64,000 nt of DNA from JANPLD01 sp031426355. Lineage in GTDB: Bacteria; Pseudomonadota; Alphaproteobacteria; Rickettsiales; UBA8987. The notes under the pieces were generated by a model. That model was given only the letters and a program-made list of their open reading frames with translations, ran no database searches and was not told the DNA's origin. The DNA lies in NCBI GenBank assembly GCA_031426355.1, contig JANPLD010000027.1:24289-88288 (forward strand), read 5' to 3'. Shown here piece after piece: positions 11,657 to 21,078 of this stretch (position 1 is its first letter; every line of letters begins with the position of its first letter). The translations under genes and the position numbers were made by a program.

Positions 11657-12492
11657 GAATAATATTCCTTAATGGTGAATTTCTTCCTATAGAAAAAGCG
11701 CATATATCGCCAATGGATAGGGGGTTTCTATTCGCTGATGGCATATATGAGGTCTCTGCGGTTTATAATGGTAAGCTGGTGGATAATGATGGGCACTTAA
11801 AAAGATTGCAGCGTTCTTTATCGGAGTTAAAAATAAAACTTCCAATGTCATTGGAAGAGATAGAAAAAAACCAACTTGAATTAATTAAGCAGAACAACCT
11901 GACGGAAGGTTTAATATATTTGCAAGTTACACGTGGTGTACAGGAGCGTGACTTTAATTATTCTGATGAACTGACGCCAACTTTTATGATGTTCACCCAA
12001 TCAAAAAAGATAGTTGATAGTGATAATGCGAGAAATGGCGTTAAGGTTGTGACTGTTTCTGATATCAGGTGGACAAGGCGTGATATAAAATCTATTGCAT
12101 TGCTTCCACAGGTGATGGCAAAAAATGAGGCTCGTGCTCAAGGTGCTTTTGAAGCATTTATGGTTGATGAAAAAGGTTTTATAACTGAGGGCTCATCATC
12201 AAATGTTTACATAATTAAGAATAAAACAATCATCACTAGAAATCTTTCTAATAATATTCTGCACGGGATAACAAGGGCATCGGTACTAAGGCTAGCGAAG
12301 GAAAATAGTTTGAAGATAGATGAAAGGCCATTCTCAGTTGATGAAGCTTTAAATGCTGACGAATCATTTCTTACCAGCGCTACCAATTTTGTTCTTGGCG
12401 TGGTTGAGATAAATGGCAAAAAGCTTGGTGATGGCAGAGTAGGGGAAATGACTTTGAAGCTTTCTGAAATATATCTTAATTCAATTCGCTAA
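11653..12492 (+). CDS. dat: Class IV aminotransferase, probably D-amino-acid transaminase
   Basis: A 279-residue PLP enzyme of the BCAT/DAAT fold. MDRGFLFADGIYEV is typical of D-alanine aminotransferase. LPQVMAKNEA contains the PLP-binding Lys, and EGSSSNVYI and GITRASVL are later signatures. It would interconvert D-amino acids and 2-oxo acids, for example to supply D-Glu or D-Ala to peptidoglycan. Aminodeoxychorismate lyase is a less likely alternative. It is coupled to the reductase upstream and overlaps the 3' end of the SCO1 gene by 17 bases. Confidence 0.85.
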   Translation: MRIIFLNGEFLPIEKAHISPMDRGFLFADGIYEVSAVYNGKLVDNDGHLKRLQRSLSELKIKLPMSLEEIEKNQLELIKQNNLTEGLIYLQVTRGVQERDFNYSDELTPTFMMFTQSKKIVDSDNARNGVKVVTVSDIRWTRRDIKSIALLPQVMAKNEARAQGAFEAFMVDEKGFITEGSSSNVYIIKNKTIITRNLSNNILHGITRASVLRLAKENSLKIDERPFSVDEALNADESFLTSATNFVLGVVEINGKKLGDGRVGEMTLKLSEIYLNSIR

Positions 12493-13105
12493 GTTTCTTT
12501 ACGATATCATCAACCGGTGTTTCGTGAGTAAAATGATCTTTGTATTTTCCATCTTTATCCATGATATAAATGATTGAAGAGTGGTTCATATCATATTTGG
12601 CTGGATCTTTTTCTGCGATCTTTTCGGCGTATACGCGATAGGCTTGTTTTGCTTTATCTATTTGATCTTGAGTTCCTGTTAAACCAAGTATTGATGGGTC
12701 AAAATTTTTCAGGAATTCGCTGAGCCTTGCCTGGTCATCCCTTTCAGGGTCAGTTGTTATGAATACTGGTTGTATATCTTTTGCTTTATCACCTAATTTA
12801 TCAATTGCCAGGCTTATAGAGCTTAATGCGGTAGGGCATATCATCGGACAATTCGTAAAACCAAAATAAACAAGTGAATATTTACCTTTTAAATTTTGTT
12901 CAGTAAATTTATTGCCGTTCTGGTCAGTCAGTTCAAACTCGCCGCCAATGAGCGCTTCGCCTTCATCGGGCTTATCTTTTGTTACTGTGGCAGTTTCTGT
13001 AGTATTAGAGTTTGGAAAATTAGTTTCATTATTTGATATGTAAAGATTCGCAGCAATCATAATAACCGTTACGCCAATCAATGCTACTTTTGTAGAATTT
13101 TTCAT
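12476..13105 (-). CDS. SCO1/SenC-type copper chaperone
   Basis: A 209-residue protein with one N-terminal membrane anchor (about residues 7-22) and a periplasmic thioredoxin fold. The copper ligands are Cys86 and Cys90 in NCPMICP and the His of MNHSSIIYIMD (about 172). The family delivers copper to the CuA site of cytochrome c oxidase. No oxidase gene is in the window. It lies 18 bases downstream of dps on the same strand. Confidence 0.93.
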   Translation of the reverse strand: MKNSTKVALIGVTVIMIAANLYISNNETNFPNSNTTETATVTKDKPDEGEALIGGEFELTDQNGNKFTEQNLKGKYSLVYFGFTNCPMICPTALSSISLAIDKLGDKAKDIQPVFITTDPERDDQARLSEFLKNFDPSILGLTGTQDQIDKAKQAYRVYAEKIAEKDPAKYDMNHSSIIYIMDKDGKYKDHFTHETPVDDIVKKLSELN

Positions 13106-13122
13106 AACTTTCTTATTTTTTG

Positions 13123-13569
13123 TTACTGGTTTAAGCTGGATTCAAGCATCCAGAGATTTTTCTGGTGAACTTCCGTGCGTGCTACCAGAACATCCGCGCT
13201 TAACTGGTCGCCTTCATCTTCAAGTATTTTTCTAGCCGCAGATAATACTGTTATCATGGTGTTTTCATCAAGAACCAGATTTTTGAGCATCTGCTGAGAA
13301 GATAATCCCGTTGTTCTTTCTTCCTTAATTTTTGAAAGTTCTGCGTATTCGGAAAAGCTTCCAATAGTGTGACCGCCAATCGCTTTGATTCTTTCCGCAA
13401 TTACATCTATAGCGAGGAATTGCTCATTATAGTGAAGTTCAAATAACTGGTGTAATGAAAGGAAGTTTTCTCCCCTTACGTTCCAGTGGTAATTCTGTTT
13501 TTTGAGAAGCAGAACATATGAATTTGCGAGAACTTCGCTGAGCGCTTTAATATTTTTTGCGTTGGGCAT
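13123..13569 (-). CDS. dps: Dps-family ferritin-like DNA-protection protein
   Basis: A 148-residue four-helix protein. YHWNVRG near the N-terminus and HYNEQFLAIDVIAERIKAIGG contain the inter-subunit ferroxidase ligands (His, Asp, Glu) of Dps. Dps forms dodecamers that oxidise and store iron with peroxide and protect DNA. No long Lys-rich DNA-binding tail is present, so DNA binding is uncertain. It is followed by the SCO1 gene. Confidence 0.92.
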   Translation of the reverse strand: MPNAKNIKALSEVLANSYVLLLKKQNYHWNVRGENFLSLHQLFELHYNEQFLAIDVIAERIKAIGGHTIGSFSEYAELSKIKEERTTGLSSQQMLKNLVLDENTMITVLSAARKILEDEGDQLSADVLVARTEVHQKNLWMLESSLNQ

Positions 13570-13617
13570 AATTGTTTCCTGTTTATTTCTGATAACAGTA
13601 ATAGAGGGAATAGAAAA

Positions 13618-15510
13618 TCAAGCAACTTTCTTTTCTTTTTCTGCTTTTTTAAGATGTACCATTATGGCAGTTGATGCGGCTGGTGTCATGCCAGGTATTC
13701 TGCCTGCCGCGCCAATAGTTGCGGGGCGTATGCGAGCCAATTTTTCACGTACTTCATTAGACAGGCTATCAACTTTTTTATAATCAACCCATTCCGGAAT
13801 TGAGATTGATTCATCTTTACGGAACTGTTTTATTTCTGCTTCCTGCCTCTCTAAATATCCTTTATAAAGCGCTTCAATTTCCATCTGCTGAATTACTTCC
13901 TGTGGAAATCCTGAAAGTTCTAAAGGCCAGATGTTTTTTAATGTCTCAAAGGAAATATCCGGAAATGCGAGGAATTGTAGAGCTGTTCTTCTTATGCCGT
14001 CTTGATTTATTTTGATACCGTACTTTTCCGCTTCAAAAGGTGTAAGCGTTAAAGACTGCATGGCATGACGGATATTATGCAGTTTTTCAGTTTTTTTAGA
14101 GAATGAAATTTCGCGTTCCTTACCGGCAAACCCACGTTTGATAGCCCTTGGGGTGAGCCTTAAATCAGCGTTGTCAGCGCGGAGAATCAGGCGATATTCT
14201 GCGCGAGAAGTGAACATTCTGTATGGCTCAATTGTGCCAAGTGTGATAAGGTCATCTATAAGAACACCAATATAAGCGTCACTTCTATCGAGAGTAAATT
14301 CTTTTTCATTTTTAGAGCTAAATGCAGCATTCACGCCAGCTATCAAGCCTTGCGCTCCAGCCTCTTCATACCCTGTTGTGCCGTTTATTTGTCCTGCTAA
14401 AAATAATCCTGAGATTTTTTTAGTTTCTAAAGTATTTTTAAGTTCACGCGGGTCGATATAATCATATTCTATTGCATAGCCATATTGAGTTATAACGCAG
14501 TTTTCTAAACCTTTGATGGAGCGCACATAAGCATCCTGAACATCACGTGGAAGTGAGGTTGAAATACCGTTTGGATAAACGAGTTCAGAATCCAAGCCTT
14601 CTGGTTCTAAGAAAATCTGGTGGCGTTCCTTATCGCGGAAACGGTTTATCTTATCTTCGATGGAGGGGCAATAACGTGGGCCAATGCCTTTTATCTCGCC
14701 AGAATACATTGCAGATTTATGTAAATTATCCGCAATTATTTTATGAGTAGTTTCATTCGTATAAGTGATGTAGCATTTTACTTGAGGAACTTTTACTTCA
14801 TTAACGATGTATGAAAATGGGGTAGGGACCTCATCACCCGGTTGTTCTTCGCAAACTGAATAATCAATTGATGATTTTAGAATGCGGGGTGGTGTTCCGG
14901 TTTTTAATCTGCCAAGTTGGAAGCCAAACCTTTCCAGAGTCTCGGAGAGTTTGATAGATGGTTTTTCCGTTTTATTATCTTCGCCAAATCTTCCTGCCGG
15001 GGTTTTTTCATTACCTATATGTATTAGGCCTTTTAGGAATGTTCCGGTGGTTAGAACTATTGACTTACATTCAAATTTTTCACCAGTTTCTGTGATGACC
15101 GATCTTACTTTTTCGGTTTCATCAATTTCAATATCATCAACTGCGCCTTCAAAAATGGTAAGGTTTGGGTAATCAGAAAGCGTTTCTTGCATGGCTTTCT
15201 TGTATAATTTTCTATCTGCCTGCGCTCTTGGACCCCATACTGCCGGGCCTTTTGAGGCGTTCAGCATTTTATAGTGTATGCCGGCTTTATCAATTACTTC
15301 GCCCATTACGCCACCAAGTGCGTCAATTTCCTTAACTAAAGTGCCTTTGGCAACACCGCCGATGGCTGGGTTACAGCTCATCTGGCCGATCGTATCAAAT
15401 TTATGGCTGATAAGCAGCGTTTTGGCACCTGCGCGCGCGGAGCCAGCCGCAGCTTCACAGCCTGCATGGCCACCACCAATAACTATCACATCAAATTTAT
15501 TGCTATTCAT
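13618..15510 (-). CDS. mnmG: tRNA uridine-5-carboxymethylaminomethyl modification enzyme, FAD subunit
   Basis: A 630-residue MnmG (GidA) of usual length. With MnmE it installs the (carboxymethyl)aminomethyl group on wobble U34 of several tRNAs. The FAD-binding VIGGGHAGCEAA is at the N-terminus. SCNPAIGGVAKG, GPRYCPSIEDKI with its conserved Cys, and GQINGTTGYEEAGAQG are present, and the C-terminal helical domain is complete. mnmE is not adjacent. Confidence 0.97.
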   Translation of the reverse strand: MNSNKFDVIVIGGGHAGCEAAAGSARAGAKTLLISHKFDTIGQMSCNPAIGGVAKGTLVKEIDALGGVMGEVIDKAGIHYKMLNASKGPAVWGPRAQADRKLYKKAMQETLSDYPNLTIFEGAVDDIEIDETEKVRSVITETGEKFECKSIVLTTGTFLKGLIHIGNEKTPAGRFGEDNKTEKPSIKLSETLERFGFQLGRLKTGTPPRILKSSIDYSVCEEQPGDEVPTPFSYIVNEVKVPQVKCYITYTNETTHKIIADNLHKSAMYSGEIKGIGPRYCPSIEDKINRFRDKERHQIFLEPEGLDSELVYPNGISTSLPRDVQDAYVRSIKGLENCVITQYGYAIEYDYIDPRELKNTLETKKISGLFLAGQINGTTGYEEAGAQGLIAGVNAAFSSKNEKEFTLDRSDAYIGVLIDDLITLGTIEPYRMFTSRAEYRLILRADNADLRLTPRAIKRGFAGKEREISFSKKTEKLHNIRHAMQSLTLTPFEAEKYGIKINQDGIRRTALQFLAFPDISFETLKNIWPLELSGFPQEVIQQMEIEALYKGYLERQEAEIKQFRKDESISIPEWVDYKKVDSLSNEVREKLARIRPATIGAAGRIPGMTPAASTAIMVHLKKAEKEKKVA

Positions 15511-15642
15511 CAGATTCTCAAGGGTTTTGAGGGCTTATACTCTAAAAATGCCCTAAAATCAAGGAGCGTTAGCATTTGATTTGCTAATTGAAACATCTGT
15601 AAAAATGGGTAATAAGTATTGCCTAAATTATATTTTGTTTTT

Positions 15643-17490
15643 ATGTGCGGAATTATTGGTGTTACAGGTAGGGAAGATGCGGCGGAAGTGATAGTTGAAG
15701 GGCTACGTCGCCTGGAATATCGCGGTTATGATTCAGCGGGGGTAGCTACCAGTTTTAATGGTAAAATAAACCGTTGCCGTTCTGAAGGTAAAATTAAGAA
15801 TCTTGAGGCTTCGCTAGCAAAAACCCCGGTTTTAGGGAAAGTTGGTATAGGGCATACCAGATGGGCAACTCATGGCGCACCTACTGAAAGAAATGCCCAT
15901 CCGCATGCGACTGAAAAAGTGGCGGTAGTACATAACGGAATTATTGAGAATTACCTGCATCTCCGCGCTGAGCTACAAAAGCTTGGGGTAGAGTTTTTGA
16001 GTGATACCGATACGGAAGTTATTCCGCAGATCATTACTCAATATTTAAATCAGGGACTTAGTAAAAAAGATTCAGTTTTAAGGGCGGTTGCGAGGTTTGA
16101 AGGCGCTTATGCGATAGGGGTTATATTTTCTGATGATGACAAAACTATTTATGCTGCAAGACATGGTGCGCCTCTGGTTGTTGGTTATGGCAAAGATGAG
16201 AATTTTATCGCGTCAGATGCGCTTGCTCTTGCTTCATTAACTTCACAAATATGTTATTTGGAAGAGGGTGATGTTGCGGAAATTACACCTGATAAAGTTA
16301 CTGTTTTTGATAAAAAAGGTAATGAGGTAAAACGCAAAATAACTCAGTCAAATCTCTCTGCGATAAATATCGGTAAGGAAAATTACCGACACTTTATGCA
16401 GAAAGAAATATTTGAGCAGCCTTCAGTTATTGGTGATAATTTCCATGCGTATTATAACCCCGTTGCGAATACTATAGCAATGCCTAACATGCCGTTTGAT
16501 CTTTCTCTGATTGAGAAGGTTACGATAATAGGGTGCGGAACATCTTATTATGCTGGAAAGGTTGCTACATACTGGTTTGAGAAGATCGCAAAAATTCAGG
16601 CTGAAGCAGATATAGCATCTGAATTCAGGTATCGTGAAGCAATTTTACCGAAGAATGGAATGTGTATTTTCCTTTCGCAATCAGGTGAAACTGCTGATAC
16701 TTTAGCGGCGCTTAGATACGCGAAGTCACAGGGGCAAAAAATTGTTGCGGTTGTAAATGTTACTGAAAGTTCGATTGCGCGTGAGGCAGATTTTGTATTG
16801 CCTATTTATAGTGGTCCTGAAATTGGTGTCGCTTCTACAAAAGCATTTACTGCGCAACTTTGTACACTTGCATATTTAATGCTGAAAACAGCGAAACTTA
16901 AGAATCCTGATAAGGTTGATATATATAATAATACTGCACGTACCATGCTTGAGATACCTGCGATGATGTCAGCAGTTTTAGAAAAAGATAAAGAGATACA
17001 GGAACTGGCTCAGGAACTTTCTACATATTCTAATCTGATCTATATAGGCCGTGGAGTTTCATATCCTATAGCTCTTGAAGGGGCGTTAAAACTTAAAGAA
17101 ATATCATATATACATAGTGAGGCGTTTGCTGGTGGTGAGCTTAAGCACGGGCCAATAGCTTTAGTTGATGAAGGGTTTCCGGTGATCGCAATTGCACCGA
17201 CTGATGAGTTTTTTGATAAATCTGCCTCAAATATACGTGAGGTTGCATCAAGGGGCGCGAGGATAATTTTAATATCGGACAAGCTCGGAATTGACGCTTT
17301 AAAAGATGTTATTTCTGATTCGATTGAGATGCCGGTTATAGATTGCAGCCGCGTTACTTTCATCTGCCAGCTGATCGCTCCTATAATTTATTCCATTCCG
17401 ATTCAATTACTTGCATACCATGTGGCTGTTGCAAAAGGGACGGATGTTGACCAGCCCCGTAACCTCGCAAAAAGCGTTACTGTTGAATAG
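15643..17490 (+). CDS. glmS: Glutamine-fructose-6-phosphate aminotransferase
   Basis: It makes glucosamine-6-phosphate, the first step to UDP-GlcNAc for wall and lipopolysaccharide. I start it at ATG 15643 (615 residues), not at the in-frame TTG at 15619, because the mature N-terminal Cys of MCGIIGV must be the nucleophile. The class II amidotransferase domain covers about 1-220. Two SIS sugar-isomerase domains follow, with CGTSYYAGKVA, SQSGETADTLA and the C-terminal DQPRNLAKSVTVE. No glmS ribozyme is visible upstream. Confidence 0.97.
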   Translation: MCGIIGVTGREDAAEVIVEGLRRLEYRGYDSAGVATSFNGKINRCRSEGKIKNLEASLAKTPVLGKVGIGHTRWATHGAPTERNAHPHATEKVAVVHNGIIENYLHLRAELQKLGVEFLSDTDTEVIPQIITQYLNQGLSKKDSVLRAVARFEGAYAIGVIFSDDDKTIYAARHGAPLVVGYGKDENFIASDALALASLTSQICYLEEGDVAEITPDKVTVFDKKGNEVKRKITQSNLSAINIGKENYRHFMQKEIFEQPSVIGDNFHAYYNPVANTIAMPNMPFDLSLIEKVTIIGCGTSYYAGKVATYWFEKIAKIQAEADIASEFRYREAILPKNGMCIFLSQSGETADTLAALRYAKSQGQKIVAVVNVTESSIAREADFVLPIYSGPEIGVASTKAFTAQLCTLAYLMLKTAKLKNPDKVDIYNNTARTMLEIPAMMSAVLEKDKEIQELAQELSTYSNLIYIGRGVSYPIALEGALKLKEISYIHSEAFAGGELKHGPIALVDEGFPVIAIAPTDEFFDKSASNIREVASRGARIILISDKLGIDALKDVISDSIEMPVIDCSRVTFICQLIAPIIYSIPIQLLAYHVAVAKGTDVDQPRNLAKSVTVE

Positions 17491-17544
17491 TGCTATCAAG
17501 CATCTTTATGACCTTTTTACTTTACCCATAACCAATTTTGTGGT

Positions 17545-17582
17545 AAGTGTTCGCCGCGATTGCAGGGGAGATGCAACACTTT
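17545..17582 (+). promoter_or_regulatory. Nested stem-loop in the RTX leader
   Basis: AAGTG and CACTT, with an inner TTGCA/TGCAA, form a hairpin whose loop is GGGGAGA, a Shine-Dalgarno-like sequence. The actual start ATG 17597 has its own CGGAG about 7 bases upstream. A role in translation or RNA stability is only an inference. Confidence 0.35.
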
Positions 17583-17596
17583 AAAACGGAGTATTT

Positions 17597-18592
17597 ATGG
17601 CTATTTTACACGGAACAACAGGTAAAGATAAGCTTCTAGGCACTGTTGATGCAGATGAGATTTATTCAGGTGGTGGCCATGACAGGCTTTATGGTTATGA
17701 AGGTGATGACCAATTATTTATAGAAAATCCTTCTGACAGAACACGCGTATACGGTGGTGCTGGTAATGATACCGTTACTGGAAGTGATGAAAAAGATATA
17801 GTATATGGTGAAGAAGGCAATGACCAGATCGCAGGTGGCGCTGGTGATGACAGGCTTGAAGGCGGCTTAGGTGCTGACCAGATCGCAGGCGGTGATGGTA
17901 ATGATTTCTTAAAAGCCGGAAGAGATAATGATGCTGACACTATTGATGGTGGCGCTGGTGATGACAGGATAGTTTTACAAGGTTCTTTTGAAGGCGGAAC
18001 TGGTGATACTGCTGCAGGTGGTATTGGTGATGATTATATAAGCGGTAGCAAAGGTAATGATACTATCCTCGGTGAAGATGGTAATGATGGTTTGCTCGGC
18101 CGTAGAGGTGATGATTCTATTGATGGCGGTGCTGGTGATGACAGGATAAGAGGTAACACTGGTAATGATGACCTTACAGGCGGCATCGGTAATGATAATT
18201 TAAAAGGTAATAGAGGTGATGATGCTATCAACGGCGGAGACGGTGATGATAGGATCGAAGGTAATAGCGGTAATGATACTATTTTTGGTGGCGAAGGTAA
18301 TGATGTTATAAAAGGCGGCAGAGGTGATGACATTATTGATGGTGGCGCGGGTGATGATGATATTTATGGTGCTGCTGGTGATGATGTATTCATATTCACG
18401 ACCGGAAGCGGTAATGATGTTATCCATACATATAGCGCAAGCCATGATAAAATTAATCTTGGTGGCCTAACATTTGCTGATCTTACTATCAGTGATTTAG
18501 ATGGTGATGCGTTAATTACGCTTTCCAGCGGTGAAACCCTCACTTTAATGAATGAGGATTTCTCTGATATAACTTCAGATTATTTCGTCTAG
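17597..18592 (+). CDS. RTX calcium-binding repeat protein, probably type I secreted
   Basis: A 331-residue protein built almost wholly of nonapeptide GGxGxDxux repeats (GGAGDD, GGDGND, GNRGDD and similar), from about residue 7 to 270. These bind Ca2+ and fold as a parallel beta-roll after export. There is no N-terminal signal peptide. The last 60 residues (TTGSGNDVIHTYS, HDKINL, SDITSDYFV end) match the C-terminal region of type I secretion substrates. No catalytic domain is visible, so a surface-layer, adhesive or accessory role is as likely as toxicity. No TolC/HlyB/HlyD genes are nearby. Confidence 0.9.
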   Translation: MAILHGTTGKDKLLGTVDADEIYSGGGHDRLYGYEGDDQLFIENPSDRTRVYGGAGNDTVTGSDEKDIVYGEEGNDQIAGGAGDDRLEGGLGADQIAGGDGNDFLKAGRDNDADTIDGGAGDDRIVLQGSFEGGTGDTAAGGIGDDYISGSKGNDTILGEDGNDGLLGRRGDDSIDGGAGDDRIRGNTGNDDLTGGIGNDNLKGNRGDDAINGGDGDDRIEGNSGNDTIFGGEGNDVIKGGRGDDIIDGGAGDDDIYGAAGDDVFIFTTGSGNDVIHTYSASHDKINLGGLTFADLTISDLDGDALITLSSGETLTLMNEDFSDITSDYFV

Positions 18593-19888
18593 TTATTTAA
18601 ATTTTATATATTCAACGATATTTGAAAGGGAGATAGATTGTTTGTCTCCCTTTTTTCTTTCCGTAACTTCAGCATTGCCATCTTTTAAACCTTTAGGGCC
18701 AATGACTATCTGATAAGGTATTCCTATAAGTTCTGCGGTTGCAAATTTCGAACCTGCGGAATTATCCGTATCATCGTAAAGAACTTCCACAGCTTCGCTG
18801 GTTAACTTTTGATAGATATCATCACATGCTTTACTGCATTCTGCATCCTGCGCTCGTAGGTTAATTAAAATAACTTTGAATGGGGCAACTGATTCAGGCC
18901 ATACTATTCCCTTGCCATCATGGTGAGCTTCAACAATAGCGCCAACCAGTCGTGATACGCCAATACCATAACAGCCCATCTTAACTATAACATTTTCACC
19001 TTTTGAATCCTGAACTTTTACATTCATGGCTTTGGAATATTTATCACCTAGGTAAAAAATGTGACCAACCTCAATACCCCTAGCACTTTTTACTTTCTCA
19101 AGCGGAATAGGGCAGTTGTTTACGTCATGCATTTCATCAGCTCTTGCATAGAGCGATTTTATTTTTTCAATATCAAAACCTTCGGTTTTATTATTTTCAA
19201 AAAGTTCTTCATAAGTCTCGTCATAATAGATCTGGCTTTCACCTGTATCCGCGATTATCTGGAACTCATGACTTAAATCGCCACCTATCTGCCCGGTTTC
19301 AGCCCTGAATGGTATTGCTTTAAGACCAAGCCTTTTGAAGATACGCAGATAAGTTTCAAACATTAAATTATAAGAATTTATCGCAGCTTGCTCATCAATA
19401 TCAAAACTGTAAGAATCTTTCATAAGGAATTCGCGTCCGCGCATAACACCAAAGCGAGGGCGGATCTCATCGCGGAATTTCCACTGTATGTGATAAAGGT
19501 TCATTGGAAGGTCTTTATAAGACTTCACATTATTACGGAAAAGATCAGTGATAACTTCTTCGTTAGTTGGTCCGTAAATTAGTTTTCTGTCATGCCTGTC
19601 AGTTGCAACAAGAGTTTCTGCGCCGTAACTACCGCGGCCTGATTCTTCCCATAGTTCTGCCGGCTGCATGGTTGGCATGAGAAGTTCATTAGCGCCGCTT
19701 TTATCCATTTCCTCACGTACGATATTTGCAATGTTGTTGAGAACGCGGAGGCCAAGTGGTAGCCAGTTATATATGCCGCCTGAAAGCTGGCGAATCATTC
19801 CGGCGCGTAGCATCAATCTGTGCGATACTATCTGCGCTTCGCGTGGGTCTTCTTTTAAAATAGGAAGGAGGAATCTTGAAAGTCTCAT
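18593..19888 (-). CDS. proS: Prolyl-tRNA synthetase, short form
   Basis: A 431-residue class II synthetase that charges tRNA-Pro. It lacks the long editing insertion of E. coli ProS (about 570 residues) and is the short alphaproteobacterial type. Motif 2 region MNLYHIQWKFRDEIRPRFGV and motif 3 region YGIGVSRLVGAI are present, followed by the anticodon-binding domain. Start MRLSRFLLPILKE is typical. The stop abuts the RTX stop with no gap, and the last codons double as the RTX terminator. Confidence 0.96.
   Translation of the reverse strand: MRLSRFLLPILKEDPREAQIVSHRLMLRAGMIRQLSGGIYNWLPLGLRVLNNIANIVREEMDKSGANELLMPTMQPAELWEESGRGSYGAETLVATDRHDRKLIYGPTNEEVITDLFRNNVKSYKDLPMNLYHIQWKFRDEIRPRFGVMRGREFLMKDSYSFDIDEQAAINSYNLMFETYLRIFKRLGLKAIPFRAETGQIGGDLSHEFQIIADTGESQIYYDETYEELFENNKTEGFDIEKIKSLYARADEMHDVNNCPIPLEKVKSARGIEVGHIFYLGDKYSKAMNVKVQDSKGENVIVKMGCYGIGVSRLVGAIVEAHHDGKGIVWPESVAPFKVILINLRAQDAECSKACDDIYQKLTSEAVEVLYDDTDNSAGSKFATAELIGIPYQIVIGPKGLKDGNAEVTERKKGDKQSISLSNIVEYIKFK
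18625..18656 (+). terminator. Intrinsic terminator of the RTX gene, inside the proS 3' end
   Basis: AAAGGGAGA (18625-18633) and TCTCCCTTT (18645-18653) form a 9-bp stem ending in a T run on the plus strand. It is 33 bases past the RTX stop and within the last codons of the converging proS gene. Confidence 0.8.
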
Positions 19889-19957
19889 ATTTCTTTAATT
19901 AAATTATGAGGGCCAAGATAAAAGAAATGAAATTATGTGCAATAAAGAACTTGAACC

Positions 19958-20344
19958 TTATTTAACTTCAAGCGCTTTTCTTATAGCGTTGTTCTGGGCT
20001 TTTTCTACATCTTCACGCAGGTTTTGCGGCATGTTTTCAGGAAGTGCCTGAGGTGTCATATTATTTGATGAAGAAGCTTTTTCCTCTTCCAGTTTCTTTG
20101 CAAGGTTTTCCGGTAATTGATTATTATATTTTTCCTGCGGCGTAATAGCGCCCTGAATATTAATTGGTTTGCCTTCCACCTGTTTTTCTTTTATTAACCT
20201 TCTTCTTTTTTCTTCTATAGTAATGATCTCTTCATTACGGGAGCCTATAAATTTTGGCTGGTATGGAGAATCATTGCTTTGCGCCAGAGAAATTGTCGGA
20301 GCAATTGAAGCCGTAATTAAAGAAATTGTAATAAGTTTTTTCAT
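19958..20344 (-). CDS. Small secreted protein, unknown
   Basis: A 128-residue protein. MKKLITISLITASIAPTISLAQ is a clear Sec signal peptide, cut after about residue 21. The mature part is hydrophilic and rich in Glu, Lys, Asn and Gln, with a short coiled-coil-like EEKRRRLIKEKQ. It is probably periplasmic. It lies 100 bases downstream of another small exported protein on the same strand, so the pair may be co-transcribed. No family is recognised. Confidence 0.7.
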   Translation of the reverse strand: MKKLITISLITASIAPTISLAQSNDSPYQPKFIGSRNEEIITIEEKRRRLIKEKQVEGKPINIQGAITPQEKYNNQLPENLAKKLEEEKASSSNNMTPQALPENMPQNLREDVEKAQNNAIRKALEVK

Positions 20345-20358
20345 AATTTGATTACCAA

Positions 20359-20388
20359 GTAAGAGTAAAGCCTATACCTCACTCTTAC
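20359..20388 (-). other. Hairpin between the two small secreted-protein genes
   Basis: GTAAGAGT (20359-20366) and ACTCTTAC (20381-20388) are perfect 8-bp arms with a 14-base loop. It ends about 15 bases before the start of the downstream gene and has no T run. It could be a leader structure or attenuating hairpin. Confidence 0.4.
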
Positions 20389-20446
20389 ATTTAGTAGGAA
20401 AGGTAGGTAAAATCATTGTATCATATTTTAGCTAAATATAAAAATA

Positions 20447-20932
20447 TTATTTAGCTGGCGTAGTTGCAGCTGGAGCAGCATTTGTTGGAGTTGTAGTTGT
20501 TGGCGTAACGTTATTGTTTTGTTGCCTTAAAGTGCTCCTGTTTTTTCTCGCCTGAACTCTTTGTTCTGCTTTGTAAGCGCGCATTGCAGCAGAACCGGTC
20601 TGATCTGTTTGTGAAGTTGATTGTGGGTCAGAAGCGGCATCTTCTTTTTGCTGGTTGAGTTCTTTAGCTGCCGGAGTAGTATTTACCGGAGTATTGGAAT
20701 TTACGTCAGAATCAATAGTTGTGTTAGTGGTTGTAGAGCCTGCAGCTGGAGTATTAACTGGCTGATTATTATTCGCAGCAGGTGCATTAACCGGGGCAGG
20801 GTTGGAAGGTGCAGCATTAGAAGGGGCGGGATTCGAAGGCGCAGGATTTGCTACTGGAGCGGTATTTTGGGCAAAGCCTTGAGTTGCGGCAATTACAGTG
20901 ATAAATGCGAAAATAGCTAATGTTTTTTTCAT
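20447..20932 (-). CDS. Small secreted Pro/Ala/Asn/Thr-rich protein
   Basis: A 161-residue protein with a signal peptide MKKTLAIFAFITVIAATQGFA cut near residue 21. The mature region begins with short imperfect repeats of NPAPS/NAAPS, then Thr/Asn-rich stretches, a basic patch AEQRVQARKNRSTLRQQ (about 117-133), and a Pro/Thr/Ala tail. Such low-complexity exported proteins often act as cell-wall or surface spacers; that is inference. No domain is recognised. Confidence 0.7.
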   Translation of the reverse strand: MKKTLAIFAFITVIAATQGFAQNTAPVANPAPSNPAPSNAAPSNPAPVNAPAANNNQPVNTPAAGSTTTNTTIDSDVNSNTPVNTTPAAKELNQQKEDAASDPQSTSQTDQTGSAAMRAYKAEQRVQARKNRSTLRQQNNNVTPTTTTPTNAAPAATTPAK

Positions 20933-21078
20933 AAAGAGCCTTTATTGATTAATACTCAAAATATAAGGGATTTACGGGAGTATTCAAATTTAAATTATCA
21001 TCTCATAATACTCCCTTTATCTTTCTTGAAAAATACCCTATATAACTACCTGAAATTAATAACTAACGGGCTAATCTT

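Noticed and set aside
17695..18445. Long Ser/Pro- or Ile/Thr-rich minus-strand frames opposite the RTX gene
   Set aside because: They are produced by the GGxGxD codon repeats of the RTX gene on the other strand and have no start signals.
17600..18450. Regular repeats that could suggest a CRISPR array
   Set aside because: The period is 27 bases of coding nonapeptides without conserved identical repeats or unique spacers.
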